Part shown: positions 7,372 to 16,267 of the stretch, piece by piece
Layout: every line of letters starts with the position of its first letter
How positions within the stretch are numbered: position 1 is the stretch's first letter
Assembly (NCBI RefSeq): GCF_009371885.1
Contig: NZ_QLZA01000003.1
Location: 1-64,000, forward strand
Direction: 5' to 3'
DNA: 64,000 nt
From: Bifidobacterium tibiigranuli
GTDB lineage: Bacteria; Actinomycetota; Actinomycetes; Actinomycetales; Bifidobacteriaceae
Translations under genes and position numbers: made by a program
Notes under the pieces: model-generated
Told to the model about the DNA's origin: nothing
Databases searched by the model: none
The model's input: the letters and a program-made list of their open reading frames with translations, nothing else

Positions 7372-7864
7372 GACAGTCGACGAGGAAGACAAGGCTGAAG
7401 AAGCATCGAACCACAACTCGCGCAAATCAGCACGCGGTCAGGCGCGAGGCTCCACCGCAGTCAGCGGAGTCGTTATGCTGATGCTTGGCGTCACCGTCGG
7501 CGGCGTGCTTGCCGAAAAGCCCAAAGCACTGAAACTGCCACCCGCCGCCGCTGGCATTGGCTGCGCGGCACTGATCGTAGCGGGCATCGCACTGATAGCA
7601 GCAACATTCATCTGGCCGCGCAGGACGCTTGAAGTCACTATTCACCGCGACGAGCGAGACGAGCTTATTCGTATCAAGGCAAATTCAGCAGTCGCCCGCG
7701 TGATGCTGCTCGTCAACACGGCATTCGCCGTCGCATTGGTCATTCTGGCTGAAATGCTGAAACTCACCGTCTTGTATTTCATCGCTGCAGGCATGGCCTT
7801 ATCATTGGCTATCTTCTTGACCTCACTGATTGCCTTCAACCGATACTACGATAATCGGCTGTAG
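7364..7864 (+). CDS. Four-helix membrane protein partner of the Xre regulator (DUF2178-like)
   Basis: 166 residues from ATG 7364, with GAGGAG seven bases upstream inside the preceding gene. A charged, hydrophilic N-terminus (1-30) is followed by membrane segments at roughly 31-52, 64-87, 109-130 and 134-155. A short cytoplasmic stretch between segments 2 and 3 (HRDERDELIRIKANSAVA) resembles the DUF2178 signature. Function is unknown; by position it works with the Xre protein, perhaps as a membrane sensor or the regulated target. Confidence 0.75.
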   Translation: MHKTVDEEDKAEEASNHNSRKSARGQARGSTAVSGVVMLMLGVTVGGVLAEKPKALKLPPAAAGIGCAALIVAGIALIAATFIWPRRTLEVTIHRDERDELIRIKANSAVARVMLLVNTAFAVALVILAEMLKLTVLYFIAAGMALSLAIFLTSLIAFNRYYDNRL

Positions 7865-8004
7865 CTTCGGACAGGTGCTGACTTAACAGCTCAGCAAAAC
7901 TGTTCGCTTAACGGTTCAGCGCGACACGCCCGGAATGTGGATAACTCGAAGCGTTCGACCACATGACCTGATTGGAATGGACTGAGCGAGTGGCTACAGT
8001 CATC

Positions 8005-8781
8005 ATGGCAGGTATGACAACCTTATTTCATATGCCTTTGCCGCGGATTCTCAGCCGACGAGATGGCCAGCCGCCTCCTCGCCCTGGGCTGCGCCAGCGC
8101 CGGGCTATCGCCACACTGCGGCGCGTGCTGATACCGCTGCTGGCCGGACTCGCTGTGTTCTTCGCCTTGCACAGCGTAGCCTCCGCCACAGCGACGCAGG
8201 AAGTGCTCGTAGCCGCCCGGTCGCTGCGCCAAGGCACGCACATACGCCCCGCAGACGTCGAGATGCGTACAGTTCCATCCGCAGCCGCGTGGCAGTCCGC
8301 GGCGCGAAGCCCGTCTGAGGTGAACGGCCGCATCGCGCAAATCGACATCAAACCTGGGCAGCCGCTGCTGGACACCATGATCAGAGGATCGCCCGTGGTG
8401 CCCAAGGGCTTCACCGTGGTCGAAGCCCGTCTGGCCGGCGCATCCTTGGGCATGCGGCTCGGCGACGAAGTGTCGCTGGCGGCATCAACCGGATGCCCCG
8501 TGCAACAGGCAGCGGAGACTGACGGCCATGCGCAAGCCGACGGTGCGCAGACCGGTGGCAACGCGCAAGCTGACAGCAACGCACAAGGCAACGGCAATGC
8601 TGCCGGACGGGATGACGGCACCTGCGTGATCGTCGCAACAGCCATCGTCATGGGCGAGGCACAGCGTGACGATGCCGGCGTGGGCGCAGGCGTTTCCGTA
8701 CCGCTCGCGCTTCCACCCCGCGACGCTGTCACCATGTTGTCTGTGCAGGAGCGAGGGGCGATTATGGCCGTAGCCAAGTGA
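8005..8781 (+). CDS. SAF-domain protein (CpaB/RcpC-like), single membrane anchor
   Basis: About 258 residues. A membrane segment (VLIPLLAGLAVFFALHSVAS) is followed by a SAF domain (QEVLVAARSLRQGTHIRPAD, then VNGRIAQIDIKPGQPLLDTM) as in Flp pilus assembly protein CpaB. The middle holds an Ala/Gln/Asn/Gly-rich insert (AQADGAQTGGNAQADSN). No tad/flp pilus genes are nearby. The start is uncertain: frame-compatible starts are TTG 7972, GTG 7990, ATG 8005, 8014 and 8032, none with a strong ribosome binding site. Confidence 0.72.
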   Translation: MAGMTTLFHMPLPRILSRRDGQPPPRPGLRQRRAIATLRRVLIPLLAGLAVFFALHSVASATATQEVLVAARSLRQGTHIRPADVEMRTVPSAAAWQSAARSPSEVNGRIAQIDIKPGQPLLDTMIRGSPVVPKGFTVVEARLAGASLGMRLGDEVSLAASTGCPVQQAAETDGHAQADGAQTGGNAQADSNAQGNGNAAGRDDGTCVIVATAIVMGEAQRDDAGVGAGVSVPLALPPRDAVTMLSVQERGAIMAVAK

Positions 8782-8967
8782 TGACAACAGCGACTCGACA
8801 GGAGGAATCAATACGACAACTCGAAAGGGCTGCTCAACGAGCGTGGACATAAAGAAAGGCTAACGCGTCTACGCCAAGATACACGGCGGCGACCCTTAGC
8901 TGCGCGACCCTCTGAAATCTCAATCAAGTCAAGAGCGCTACCTTAGCCGCAGAACCAAGCCAAGTCC

Positions 8968-9009
8968 AGCCCCAAGCCCCAAGCCCCAAGCCCCAAGCCC
9001 CAAGCCCCA
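8968..9009. repeat. Six tandem copies of a 7-bp unit (AGCCCCA)
   Basis: Six CCCC blocks spaced exactly seven bases apart, without interruption. It lies in the convergent gap (8782-9017) between the SAF gene and the 66-residue gene, nine bases past the latter's stop codon. No other feature was seen in the gap. Confidence 0.9.
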
Positions 9010-9017
9010 CCATACCC

Positions 9018-9218
9018 TCAGTCGCGCTCGGCGAACACGCCCCAGTGCGGGGGAAGCTCGGTGAGTATGCGCCTGTCGTCGTCGGCCTCGCGCTGGCTCT
9101 CGGTACGCATATCGCCAGGTTCGAGCTTGACGCCGTCCGCGTCAAAATGCTCGGATCCCGCCCGCACAACACGGGTGTGGGCGCGGGGCTTGCGACGGAA
9201 AGGATCGTACGCGCTCAT
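9018..9218 (-). CDS. Small conserved-looking protein of unknown function, coupled to the pseudo-helicase gene
   Basis: 66 residues, MSAYDPFRRKPRAHTRVVRA at the start, strongly charged, no membrane segment or cysteine. Its ATG overlaps the stop codon of the 1209-residue gene (ATGA), so the two are translationally coupled and this is the last gene of the FHA operon. The C-terminus is LTELPPHWGVFAERD. I do not recognise a family. Confidence 0.75.
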   Translation of the reverse strand: MSAYDPFRRKPRAHTRVVRAGSEHFDADGVKLEPGDMRTESQREADDDRRILTELPPHWGVFAERD

Positions 9219-12200
9219 CGTACATCCCGATAGATCTCACTGATGCGTTCGACAACTCGGTCAACTTCCTTGTCGGGGTTCACAAAGGCGCCCACGCTCC
9301 ATACGTTCATGACCGACCAGCCAAGCGCCTCCAAATCCTGCGTGAGGACGCGGTGACGCGCACGGGTCGACTGCACGCTCATGAAGCGCGAATCATCCGT
9401 GATTATGGCAAGTGCATAGGGCTTGCCCTTCAGGCCTATCACCAGCGGGATATGAGCCCCGTTGGCGAAGCCGTAATCCACCGCCACATTCAGCCCGCGA
9501 GCGCGGATGCGATCGGCCAAATCGTTGAACAGCACATTGTCCGACGTCTTCTTGGCCGCAGGCCATATCGGCTCGTCATCGTCCTGCTGCTCAGCCCAGA
9601 GCAGCACGGTTTTGAGCAGCCGTGGGCCGGGCTGATGCAGGCGCTCGTCGTCAAGGTCCTCGGCACCGAATGCGGAGACGATGTCGACATTGCGGTCAGC
9701 CAAGGCGAGCGCGTCAAGCAGCAGGCCGCGCCCGCCTTCGCCTTCGAGATGGCCGAACTGCTGCAGGAGGCGGCCATGCGAGGTTTTGGCGTAGCACAGG
9801 GAGATGATCACGTCATCGGCCCGGGCTCCGGTCACTTCGGTGATGCTGATGAGGCGCACATGGCGCAGGAAACGACCCATCGCCGGATTCTTCGTCGCCA
9901 GCGATTTGAGCTCGGCTCCCAGCCGCGTTCTGAACACCGAGGTCAATGTGATGACGCCCAGCACATAGCCGGCCGGCACGATGGTGAAACTCGAGGCGCG
10001 CTGCGTGATGAGACGTATGACCTCATCGATCTCCTGCTGGCTGCTCTCCACCAGCCCGCTGGACATCACCGGGACGCCGACCGCCTCAACCCTGTGGAAG
10101 GCGACGTGCCCCTGCATGGATTCGGTTGTCAGATCGCTCGGCGCCGGCCCATAGCCTTGCCGCTCAAGCAAAGCGGCGAGCTGCGGCGAACGCCGCATCG
10201 GACGCGCTGCGGTCTTGACGGCGGGAAGCATATCGATCAGCACGGCCAAGGCATCGGAGGTCACGGTGTCGCGGTGCGCAAGCACCACGACCTGACGCGC
10301 ACGGCTGACAACCGACAGGAGCTGAATGGAAGGCAGGTGGGCGCCAGCATCAATAATCGCCACATCGCACAGCGGCGATGGGTCGCTCAGCGCGGCGAGC
10401 GTGGACGGCGTGCCCACGATGATGGGCTTAGCCGCAGCGAGGACCTGCGGATGGTCGCGCCACAGCCTGCTGAGCTGCACGGGCGAAGTGCCGGCCAGCA
10501 CAGTATGCAGCTGGTTGGCCTCCTGGGTGCGCGAGAACAGCAGATCGCACAGCCGCCGCATAGCCTCCTGACGAACCATCGGCCCGATCGAGCGCACATG
10601 CTCGACATCGACCTGCGCGAAACGGTCGGCGGCGGCCTGCATCGCAGAGCCGTCCTGATTGGAGATGATCGCCGAGGAGCGCACGATATCCTCGAAGACG
10701 GTCGTCCACCATGAGAGCTGCAGCTCGCCTTCGACCGCATCGGTGGCGACGCCGCGGTTGCGCAGATCGTCCACGAGCTCCATGAGACCGACGGTCTGGA
10801 ATTCGCGTTCCAAACGGCAGCGCCCGGGCAGCGTGTCCAGCGCCAGATGGTCGTCGTACAAGGCCTTGAGACGTTCTTCGAGCGTGTTGAAATCGAGCGT
10901 TTCCAGGTTCGCGCCAAGCGGTGTGGTGGCGAGCACGGCGTCGAGCGCCGTGATGTTCTCCATCAGCGCCTCCTGCGTTTCAAGCGTCACGTCGAGCTTG
11001 GCGGGCAGCACCGGCCAGCCGCCGTGCGGCACGAACATATGCCATTGCTCGGCCTGCCTGGCGACGACTTTAAGCGCCTCATGCAGATCCTCGATCTGCG
11101 CGCCGACGCGCAGCAGGCTTCTGGCCTCCTTGATGTGTCGACGCCGCTCCCAGAAGCCCATCGACGTGCCTTCGGCCTTGCGCACCGATTTGGGCTTGCT
11201 GGCCTCGATCATCGCGTCGATGTCGCGTTCGAATATCTCGGGCTGGAACACGTCGAGCACGCGGCGCAGATTGCGCAGCACCATCGTCTGACGGCTCCAC
11301 TCCTGAGCCGTGGTGGGAATCGGGAATCCGCAGGTCTGCACCGTGGAGGCAACTTGGGAGCGTGTCGCCGGCAGCAGCTTGCGCAGCACGTCGCCGACGC
11401 GACGGTATGCCGCGACGGCATCCCCTTCGCTCATCACCGATGCCTTGTACCAGGCGGTGTCCTCGGGCCCGACGGTGTACTCGCCCAATTCGCCGGCCTG
11501 CCTGAGTTTGGCGGCCCATTCGTCCATATGCTCGCCGAGCGCATGGGCTGCAGTCTTGCTCAGCCGCACATGCGTCGCCGGATGCGTGGGAAGCATGGCG
11601 ATGGTCGCCAGATTCTGAATGGTCTGGTAGGCGGAGACCCCCCACTGCTCGCTCACCCCATGCAGATCGCCCAGGTAGCGCGCCAGACGCGACCTGACGC
11701 CGACCAGCTCGTCGGCGAGCTGGTTGAAGCGCGAGGTCGCCACGCCAGGCTGAAAGCCGACCGCCTCGATCAGCTGCTGGTCCAGGCTGTGGTTGAGGTG
11801 CTCGTCCGCGGCGTCCAGCACCTGTCCTTCCAGTTCGCCGGCATTGATCGCACCGAGAAAACGGCGCTTCTGCTCGGCCACGCAGGGCACATAAAGCACC
11901 GAACGACCGTTCATCACGCAGCGCGAGGCGATGGCCGCCGATTCCAAAGCGGTGTCGCGCCCGGCGCAGACGTCCATGAACAACGAGTTTCCAGCGGCCA
12001 CCATATTCGCCGCGTACCGCACGGTGTTGTCCACATCGCCGATCTCGTACTCGTTGTGCGGATCACCATCGAAAGGACTGTACGACAGCGGTTCAGCGCC
12101 CTTGAGCGCAGCCGCCGCCTGCTCGTCGCCGGCGAGCGCGTCCAGCACGGTGCTGCCGGAACCGCCATGTTCAAGCTTGTCGATGATCCGGCGCGTTTCC

Positions 12201-12844
12201 AGCAGTATCTGCGATGCGGGATCGATGAAGCAGCCCAGCACGATGTCGCGTTCGATATCGAAATCGGCGAACACGCCGATGGCCTGCCGTGTGATGGCCT
12301 CGAAAACAGCCGAGGTCTCGGGAGTCCCGCTGGCATAGTTACTGCCATCGAACAGCTCGTCCTCATCGAGGTCGACGCCCTGCTCATGCAACGCGGCCAC
12401 GAAGCTCGGGTTGAGCCGCACACGCCCGGTGAATCGAATCGTGGCATCGGTTTCCCTGCCGTTCGGCTTGCGTACCACGTCGACCGGGTACATAAGCACC
12501 GGGACGCTTGCGCCGGTCCACGTCGCCACGCCTACGATCATCGACAACGGCGCGACGCCGCTGAGCCTGCGCTTCGCGGAGCGATCGTCCAGGACGCGCT
12601 CCAATCGCCTCCCTGCGGCGCGTAGCATGCCCGAGTCGCGGAACAGCGCGTCGAGCGTGGCCTGCCCGCTGGCGAATAGCTGCGCGATGCCGGAAGGATG
12701 CGCATGGGTCATATCCAGCTGCGCGGTCAGCTGGCTCACATCCTCAAGCGGCGACGGGTTCAGGCCGGTGCGGTATTCCTCACGCCACCGACGGATGCGT
12801 TCCAAGCCTGCTCCGGAGAATCCGGACTGCATGGTTTCGCTCAT
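9215..12844 (-). CDS. Large SF1-helicase/Vsr-nuclease-like protein with degenerate catalytic motifs
   Basis: 1209 residues. The layout follows large proteins with an interrupted Upf1/DNA2-like SF1 helicase and a C-terminal Vsr-like (MTES_1575-type) nuclease domain. The fold markers can be lined up: NGRSVLYVP (312-320) after the Walker A region, a Walker B region at 827-835, motif IV-like LGVITLTSVFRTRL (962-975), motif V-like EVTGARADDVIIS (1003-1015), and LEALGWSVMNVWSVGAFVNP near the C-terminus. Yet the key residues are missing: the P-loop site reads MDVCAGRDTALES, Walker B reads IIDAGAH instead of DEAS/DEAT, the arginine-finger segment reads LLLDALALADR, and the nuclease acids are replaced (HIPLVIG, AIITDD). 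It therefore looks like a pseudoenzyme scaffold. Seven bases after the FHA gene and overlapping the small gene: one operon. Confidence 0.72.
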   Translation of the reverse strand: MSETMQSGFSGAGLERIRRWREEYRTGLNPSPLEDVSQLTAQLDMTHAHPSGIAQLFASGQATLDALFRDSGMLRAAGRRLERVLDDRSAKRRLSGVAPLSMIVGVATWTGASVPVLMYPVDVVRKPNGRETDATIRFTGRVRLNPSFVAALHEQGVDLDEDELFDGSNYASGTPETSAVFEAITRQAIGVFADFDIERDIVLGCFIDPASQILLETRRIIDKLEHGGSGSTVLDALAGDEQAAAALKGAEPLSYSPFDGDPHNEYEIGDVDNTVRYAANMVAAGNSLFMDVCAGRDTALESAAIASRCVMNGRSVLYVPCVAEQKRRFLGAINAGELEGQVLDAADEHLNHSLDQQLIEAVGFQPGVATSRFNQLADELVGVRSRLARYLGDLHGVSEQWGVSAYQTIQNLATIAMLPTHPATHVRLSKTAAHALGEHMDEWAAKLRQAGELGEYTVGPEDTAWYKASVMSEGDAVAAYRRVGDVLRKLLPATRSQVASTVQTCGFPIPTTAQEWSRQTMVLRNLRRVLDVFQPEIFERDIDAMIEASKPKSVRKAEGTSMGFWERRRHIKEARSLLRVGAQIEDLHEALKVVARQAEQWHMFVPHGGWPVLPAKLDVTLETQEALMENITALDAVLATTPLGANLETLDFNTLEERLKALYDDHLALDTLPGRCRLEREFQTVGLMELVDDLRNRGVATDAVEGELQLSWWTTVFEDIVRSSAIISNQDGSAMQAAADRFAQVDVEHVRSIGPMVRQEAMRRLCDLLFSRTQEANQLHTVLAGTSPVQLSRLWRDHPQVLAAAKPIIVGTPSTLAALSDPSPLCDVAIIDAGAHLPSIQLLSVVSRARQVVVLAHRDTVTSDALAVLIDMLPAVKTAARPMRRSPQLAALLERQGYGPAPSDLTTESMQGHVAFHRVEAVGVPVMSSGLVESSQQEIDEVIRLITQRASSFTIVPAGYVLGVITLTSVFRTRLGAELKSLATKNPAMGRFLRHVRLISITEVTGARADDVIISLCYAKTSHGRLLQQFGHLEGEGGRGLLLDALALADRNVDIVSAFGAEDLDDERLHQPGPRLLKTVLLWAEQQDDDEPIWPAAKKTSDNVLFNDLADRIRARGLNVAVDYGFANGAHIPLVIGLKGKPYALAIITDDSRFMSVQSTRARHRVLTQDLEALGWSVMNVWSVGAFVNPDKEVDRVVERISEIYRDVR

Positions 12845-12851
12845 ACCCCGC

Positions 12852-14507
12852 TCACTTCCCTACCGCTGTGCGGTATTCCTCATATCCGGCGTTGCGCGAC
12901 AGCGCCGCGTCAATGTCCTTGTCTCCCAGTGCCGCCAGCCATGCGTACAGATCGTCGTAGAGCGACGGATTCATTGCGAGGAAAGGCAGCAGTTGCGGGT
13001 GCTTCGCCATCTCAAATTGCTGCGTGAAATCCCCGGTGCGCTTCGCATCGTCCGAGGTCAGACCGTCGATGTCGACCGCCGGCTCGCGTTTGCCGAAGTC
13101 GCCTTTGGACACCCGCTCGAACACCGAGCCAGGTTCGAACACCGGCGTGAACGCTGCGGTTTCATCACCATACGAACCGCTTGATACACCTTGTGTGATC
13201 TCCTGCACCGCTGCCTGACTGGGTTCGGACTGCTCAGGCTGCACAAACTGATCAGGCTGCTCGGCACGCTCGTCGGACGCGCCCCGATTGCGGTTCACGG
13301 CACTGAAAATCTCACCGACGCCAATCTCGCGCCCCGCGAATTCCGGATGCCCAGCATGCTCGGCATGCCCAGAATCCTCTGATTGCTGCGAGCCCGGCTG
13401 AGCCTCGCCGCGCGGTTCGTCCGCATTGCCAGCGACAGCACCAGCCTGAACGTCATTATCGTCGTTGCCATCGCTGAGCGCGTCGACAAAGAGATCGCGC
13501 TGACGCACTGCGTCGCGCTGGCCTGGTTGCACGACGTTCACCGAAATATGCGTTGCGGCATGGCCGAGCATGGCATCACCCGCCGGCTGTCCGTCATGTG
13601 CAGCAGCGCTGCCCTGCGGCAGGGCGCGGGTCTGATCGTCAGACTTGCCAGGGTCAGCCGCCTCAGCCGCAGTTGCTTCCGCAGCCGCAGCCGCCGCAGC
13701 CGCATTCCCCGTAGCTGCTTCCTCATACGATGCCTTCTCTGCGGCATTCTCGACCGGTGACTCTGTACCCGCCTCAGCCGAAGGTGCTTCATGCGAAGCT
13801 CGCTCATGCTCAGCTACGCTTGCGTCCGCAGCCGCATCATCAGCAGCCGCCCCATCAGTAAACGCATCGTCCCCATCCGCATCGTCCGCAGCTACATCAT
13901 CCGCCGATACATCATCAGTCGGCGGGAAGGAGAATGCCGCACTGGCTTTCAAGGCGTTCACTTTGCCGGCGACCGTCGCCGTGGAAATCGCCGTCGTGGG
14001 CTCGCCTGCGCGCAGGTTGAGGATGTCGTCTACGGACATATCCGCCATGCCCGGCTCAGCGGGCTTCGGTTCGGCAGCCGCGTAGGAGAACAAATTCGGC
14101 GTCTGTTCGGCTGGCTGCTCCTCTTCCTCGCCATCGACCGCTTCCTCCACCTGCACGAAGTCCACAGGGACATCGCCGAACTGCATGCGCAACGGCGACA
14201 TGGGCAGCGGGAAGTCTGCTCCGCCCTGCAGCCGCATCAGCCCACCGCGGTCGCCTACGACATAGCTGCCGTTCGTGGAATTGAGATCGCGCAGCACCGC
14301 AGCACCGTGCTCGTCAACCGAGAATACGGCGTGCCGCTTCGACATCGAGCGTGAGGAATCCTCGATCTCCATGCGCTCGAAGCCGTCGTCGGCCAGCGGC
14401 CGCAAGGGCTTTCGCCCAATCTCCACGCTCTCGCCCACCGCCACTTCGGTCTGCTCGGCACCATTGGCCTTGACGATCCACCGCCGTGCAATCCGTTGCT
14501 CGCTCAC
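12852..14507 (-). CDS. FHA-domain protein with long acidic linker and variant leucine-rich-repeat-like C-terminus
   Basis: 551 residues from GTG 14507 (GGAAGG eight or more bases upstream); ATG 14528 and GTG 14546 are in-frame alternatives. Residues 25-95 form an FHA domain with the conserved GR (31-32), SKRH (56-59) and NSTNG (76-80), so phosphothreonine binding should be intact. Residues about 110-490 are low complexity, rich in Ala, Asp, Glu and Gln. The last 60 residues (FEMAKHPQLLPFLAMNPSLY and onward) resemble the variant leucine-rich-repeat caps found in actinobacterial proteins. First gene of a three-gene operon; it may recruit the pseudo-helicase to a phosphorylated partner (inference). 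Confidence 0.82.
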   Translation of the reverse strand: MSEQRIARRWIVKANGAEQTEVAVGESVEIGRKPLRPLADDGFERMEIEDSSRSMSKRHAVFSVDEHGAAVLRDLNSTNGSYVVGDRGGLMRLQGGADFPLPMSPLRMQFGDVPVDFVQVEEAVDGEEEEQPAEQTPNLFSYAAAEPKPAEPGMADMSVDDILNLRAGEPTTAISTATVAGKVNALKASAAFSFPPTDDVSADDVAADDADGDDAFTDGAAADDAAADASVAEHERASHEAPSAEAGTESPVENAAEKASYEEAATGNAAAAAAAAEATAAEAADPGKSDDQTRALPQGSAAAHDGQPAGDAMLGHAATHISVNVVQPGQRDAVRQRDLFVDALSDGNDDNDVQAGAVAGNADEPRGEAQPGSQQSEDSGHAEHAGHPEFAGREIGVGEIFSAVNRNRGASDERAEQPDQFVQPEQSEPSQAAVQEITQGVSSGSYGDETAAFTPVFEPGSVFERVSKGDFGKREPAVDIDGLTSDDAKRTGDFTQQFEMAKHPQLLPFLAMNPSLYDDLYAWLAALGDKDIDAALSRNAGYEEYRTAVGK

Positions 14508-14735
14508 CGTATCGGCCTTCCTTCCCATATACGCCCATATACGCACACTATTTGCTATTGTGTCATGTTTTCATCCGAACGTCGCGGATTACCCTCATGA
14601 ATTGACAACTTTCACGCATTCGGCGCTGATTCTTGGCTCCTCATTCAGCCAATTGCACAGCCCAACAGCCCATTGCACAGTCCCTTGCAGCGCATAGCAC
14701 TCACGCAGCCAGAGCTTATCGGTCCACCATAACGC
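14508..14735. other. Gap between the FHA gene and the rplL terminator
   Basis: Contains the upstream region of the FHA operon. A 9-bp direct repeat ATTGCACAG occurs at about 14652 and 14672. No gene and no promoter that I would defend were seen. Confidence 0.4.
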
Positions 14736-14775
14736 AAAACCCCGCCGCCGTGAACAGTCACGGACGGCGGGGTTT
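14736..14775 (-). terminator. Terminator of rplJ-rplL
   Basis: Stem AAACCCCGCCG plus CCGTGA pairs with TCACGG and CGGCGGGGTTT around ACAG, with one bulged base. On the minus strand it is followed by TTTTGCGTT. 36 bases past the rplL stop. Confidence 0.8.
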
Positions 14776-14811
14776 GCAACTCTGCAATCATGCGGCCAAA
14801 AGCCGCGACGA

Positions 14812-15192
14812 CTACTTGAGCTCGACGGTGGCGCCAGCCTCTTCGAGCTGAGCCTTGGCCTTCTCGGCATCTTCCTTCTTGGCCTTCTCCAGGACGGCCT
14901 TCGGGGCGGAGTCGACCAGGCCCTTCGCGTCGGCCAGGCCGAGCGAAGTGATGGCGCGAACGGCCTTGATGACCTGGATCTTCTTGTCGCCAATGGAAGC
15001 GAGGATGACGTCGAACTCATCCTTCTCTTCCTCGGCCGGAGCAGCGGCACCCGGAGCAGCGGCAGCGGCGGCGACCGGGGCGGCAGCCTCGACGTCGAAT
15101 TCCTCTTCGAAGGTCTTCACGAACTCGGAGAGTTCGACCAGGGTCATTTCCTTGAACGCGTCGAGGAGCTCCTCGTTGGAGAGCTTAGCCAT
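14812..15192 (-). CDS. rplL: 50S ribosomal protein L7/L12
   Basis: 126 residues, normal length. The N-terminal dimerisation domain ([19 protein letters not shown]) is followed by the Ala-rich hinge (about 35-52) and the C-terminal domain ([20 protein letters not shown] to the end), which binds elongation factors. Forms the ribosomal stalk with L10. Downstream of rplJ by 113 bases; the pair ends at the terminator 14736-14775. Confidence 0.97.
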   Translation of the reverse strand: MAKLSNEELLDAFKEMTLVELSEFVKTFEEEFDVEAAAPVAAAAAAPGAAAPAEEEKDEFDVILASIGDKKIQVIKAVRAITSLGLADAKGLVDSAPKAVLEKAKKEDAEKAKAQLEEAGATVELK

Positions 15193-15305
15193 GATGGCTT
15201 CCTTTCTTTCACGGCGGCGGGATGGTGGTTATGTTGACCCGTCGCCAACAATATGTTGTTTACTTATGCTGATTCGTATCGCGGCGCAAGCCGCGAAGAA
15301 CGGAA

Positions 15306-15827
15306 TCAGGCGGCCTTTTCCTGCTTTTCGCGCAGGGCGTCGATCGTGCGCACGGCCTTGGTGGGCAGCGCGACGAACAGGTAGGCGGCCTTGGCCATCG
15401 TGCCCTTGAGCGCGCCAGCCATCTTGGACAGAAGCACCTCGCGGGATTCGAGATCCGCAAGCTTCTTGACGCCTTCGGCATCATAGACGGTTCCATCAGC
15501 GAAACCGGCCTTGAGCACGAGGGGCTTGTTGACCTTGGCAAAGTCACGCAGCGTCTTCGCAGCCTCGACGTAGTCACCCTTCACGAAGGTGATGGCGGTC
15601 GGACCGGCGAGGGTCTCATCGAGACCTTCGATTCCGGCCTCTTTGGCGGCGATGCGAGCCAGCGTGTTCTTAGCCACGGCATAGGAAGTATCGCGGCCTA
15701 GCTTTTCGCGCAGATCGGAGATCTGCGGAACAGTAAGCCCGCGGTACTCGGTCAGGTAGATCGCATCAGCATTACGGAATTGCTCCGTAAGCTGCGCGAT
15801 CACCGCTGCCTTTTCGGGCCTTTTCAT
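15306..15827 (-). CDS. rplJ: 50S ribosomal protein L10
   Basis: 173 residues from ATG 15827 (MKRPEKAAVIAQLTEQFRNA). L10 anchors L7/L12 dimers to 23S rRNA. The conserved YRGLTVPQISDLREKL and YAVAKNTL segments are present. The open frame continues upstream into the leader, but the family N-terminus and an AAGGAA just before it support this start. Expression is expected to be controlled by the L10 leader upstream. Confidence 0.97.
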   Translation of the reverse strand: MKRPEKAAVIAQLTEQFRNADAIYLTEYRGLTVPQISDLREKLGRDTSYAVAKNTLARIAAKEAGIEGLDETLAGPTAITFVKGDYVEAAKTLRDFAKVNKPLVLKAGFADGTVYDAEGVKKLADLESREVLLSKMAGALKGTMAKAAYLFVALPTKAVRTIDALREKQEKAA

Positions 15828-16041
15828 GGCGTTCCTTCCTAAGTCGACCATTGGCTGGGGAAGTTCGGCGCGATGCCGCCTTGCAGGCATAAAAAAAGCC
15901 CTGCGCACAGGCAGAGCGAACATGGCCGCAAGCGGCAGACTCTCAGCGATGCACAAGAGCCATTCATCTCAACCTGCGCTGGCTTGGCGAACCAAACTTC
16001 GAGAGGCTTGCACCTCTAACCAACGGTCTGTGGTTTACAAG
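15828..16041 (-). ncRNA. L10 (rplJ) leader with attenuator-like hairpin
   Basis: About 210 untranslated bases lie between the inferred promoter and rplJ. Near 15891-15914 the minus strand forms GCCTG-TGCG-CAGGGC followed by seven T, a typical intrinsic attenuator shape. In many bacteria L10 or the L10-(L12)4 complex binds this leader to repress its own synthesis (Rfam L10_leader family, named from knowledge). The exact binding fold was not verified. Confidence 0.65.
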
Positions 16042-16047
16042 ATATAT

Positions 16048-16076
16048 ACTGTATGCGAGCGCAGGGACTTTGGAAA
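16048..16076 (-). promoter_or_regulatory. Possible rplJ promoter
   Basis: On the minus strand TTTCCA (16071-16076), 17 bases, TACAGT (16048-16053). Only moderately close to consensus; an AT-rich TATATAT follows. Confidence 0.4.
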
Positions 16077-16236
16077 CACAAAGATCGTTCCCACGGCGTG
16101 TCGTTGGCTGCACCGCGAGTCATCAGGACATACAACGACGTGCACACAACGGCATACATACAACGGCATGCAGATGGCAGCACGCAGATACCAACAACAG
16201 ATTTCAACACAGATGCCAACGTACAGGCAGCAGTAC

Positions 16237-16264
16237 GCAAGCGGCCCCAAGCAAGCGGCCCCAA
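16237..16264. repeat. Two 14-bp direct repeats
   Basis: GCAAGCGGCCCCAA occurs twice in tandem, just beyond the fucP terminator. Part of a gene-free stretch (16077-16406) that also holds imperfect ACGGCAT/GCAGAT repeats. Confidence 0.7.
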
Positions 16265-16267
16265 GCA

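Noticed and set aside
8781..8852. 23-codon frame MTTATRQEESIRQLERAAQR... overlapping the SAF gene stop (TGATG)
   Set aside because: The overlap is suggestive of coupling, but the frame is tiny and there is no homology to support it.
10847..12625. 592-codon open frame antisense to the pseudo-helicase gene
   Set aside because: It follows the codon positions of the opposite gene, is Arg/His/Gly rich with no family features, and lacks a ribosome binding site. It is a high-GC shadow.
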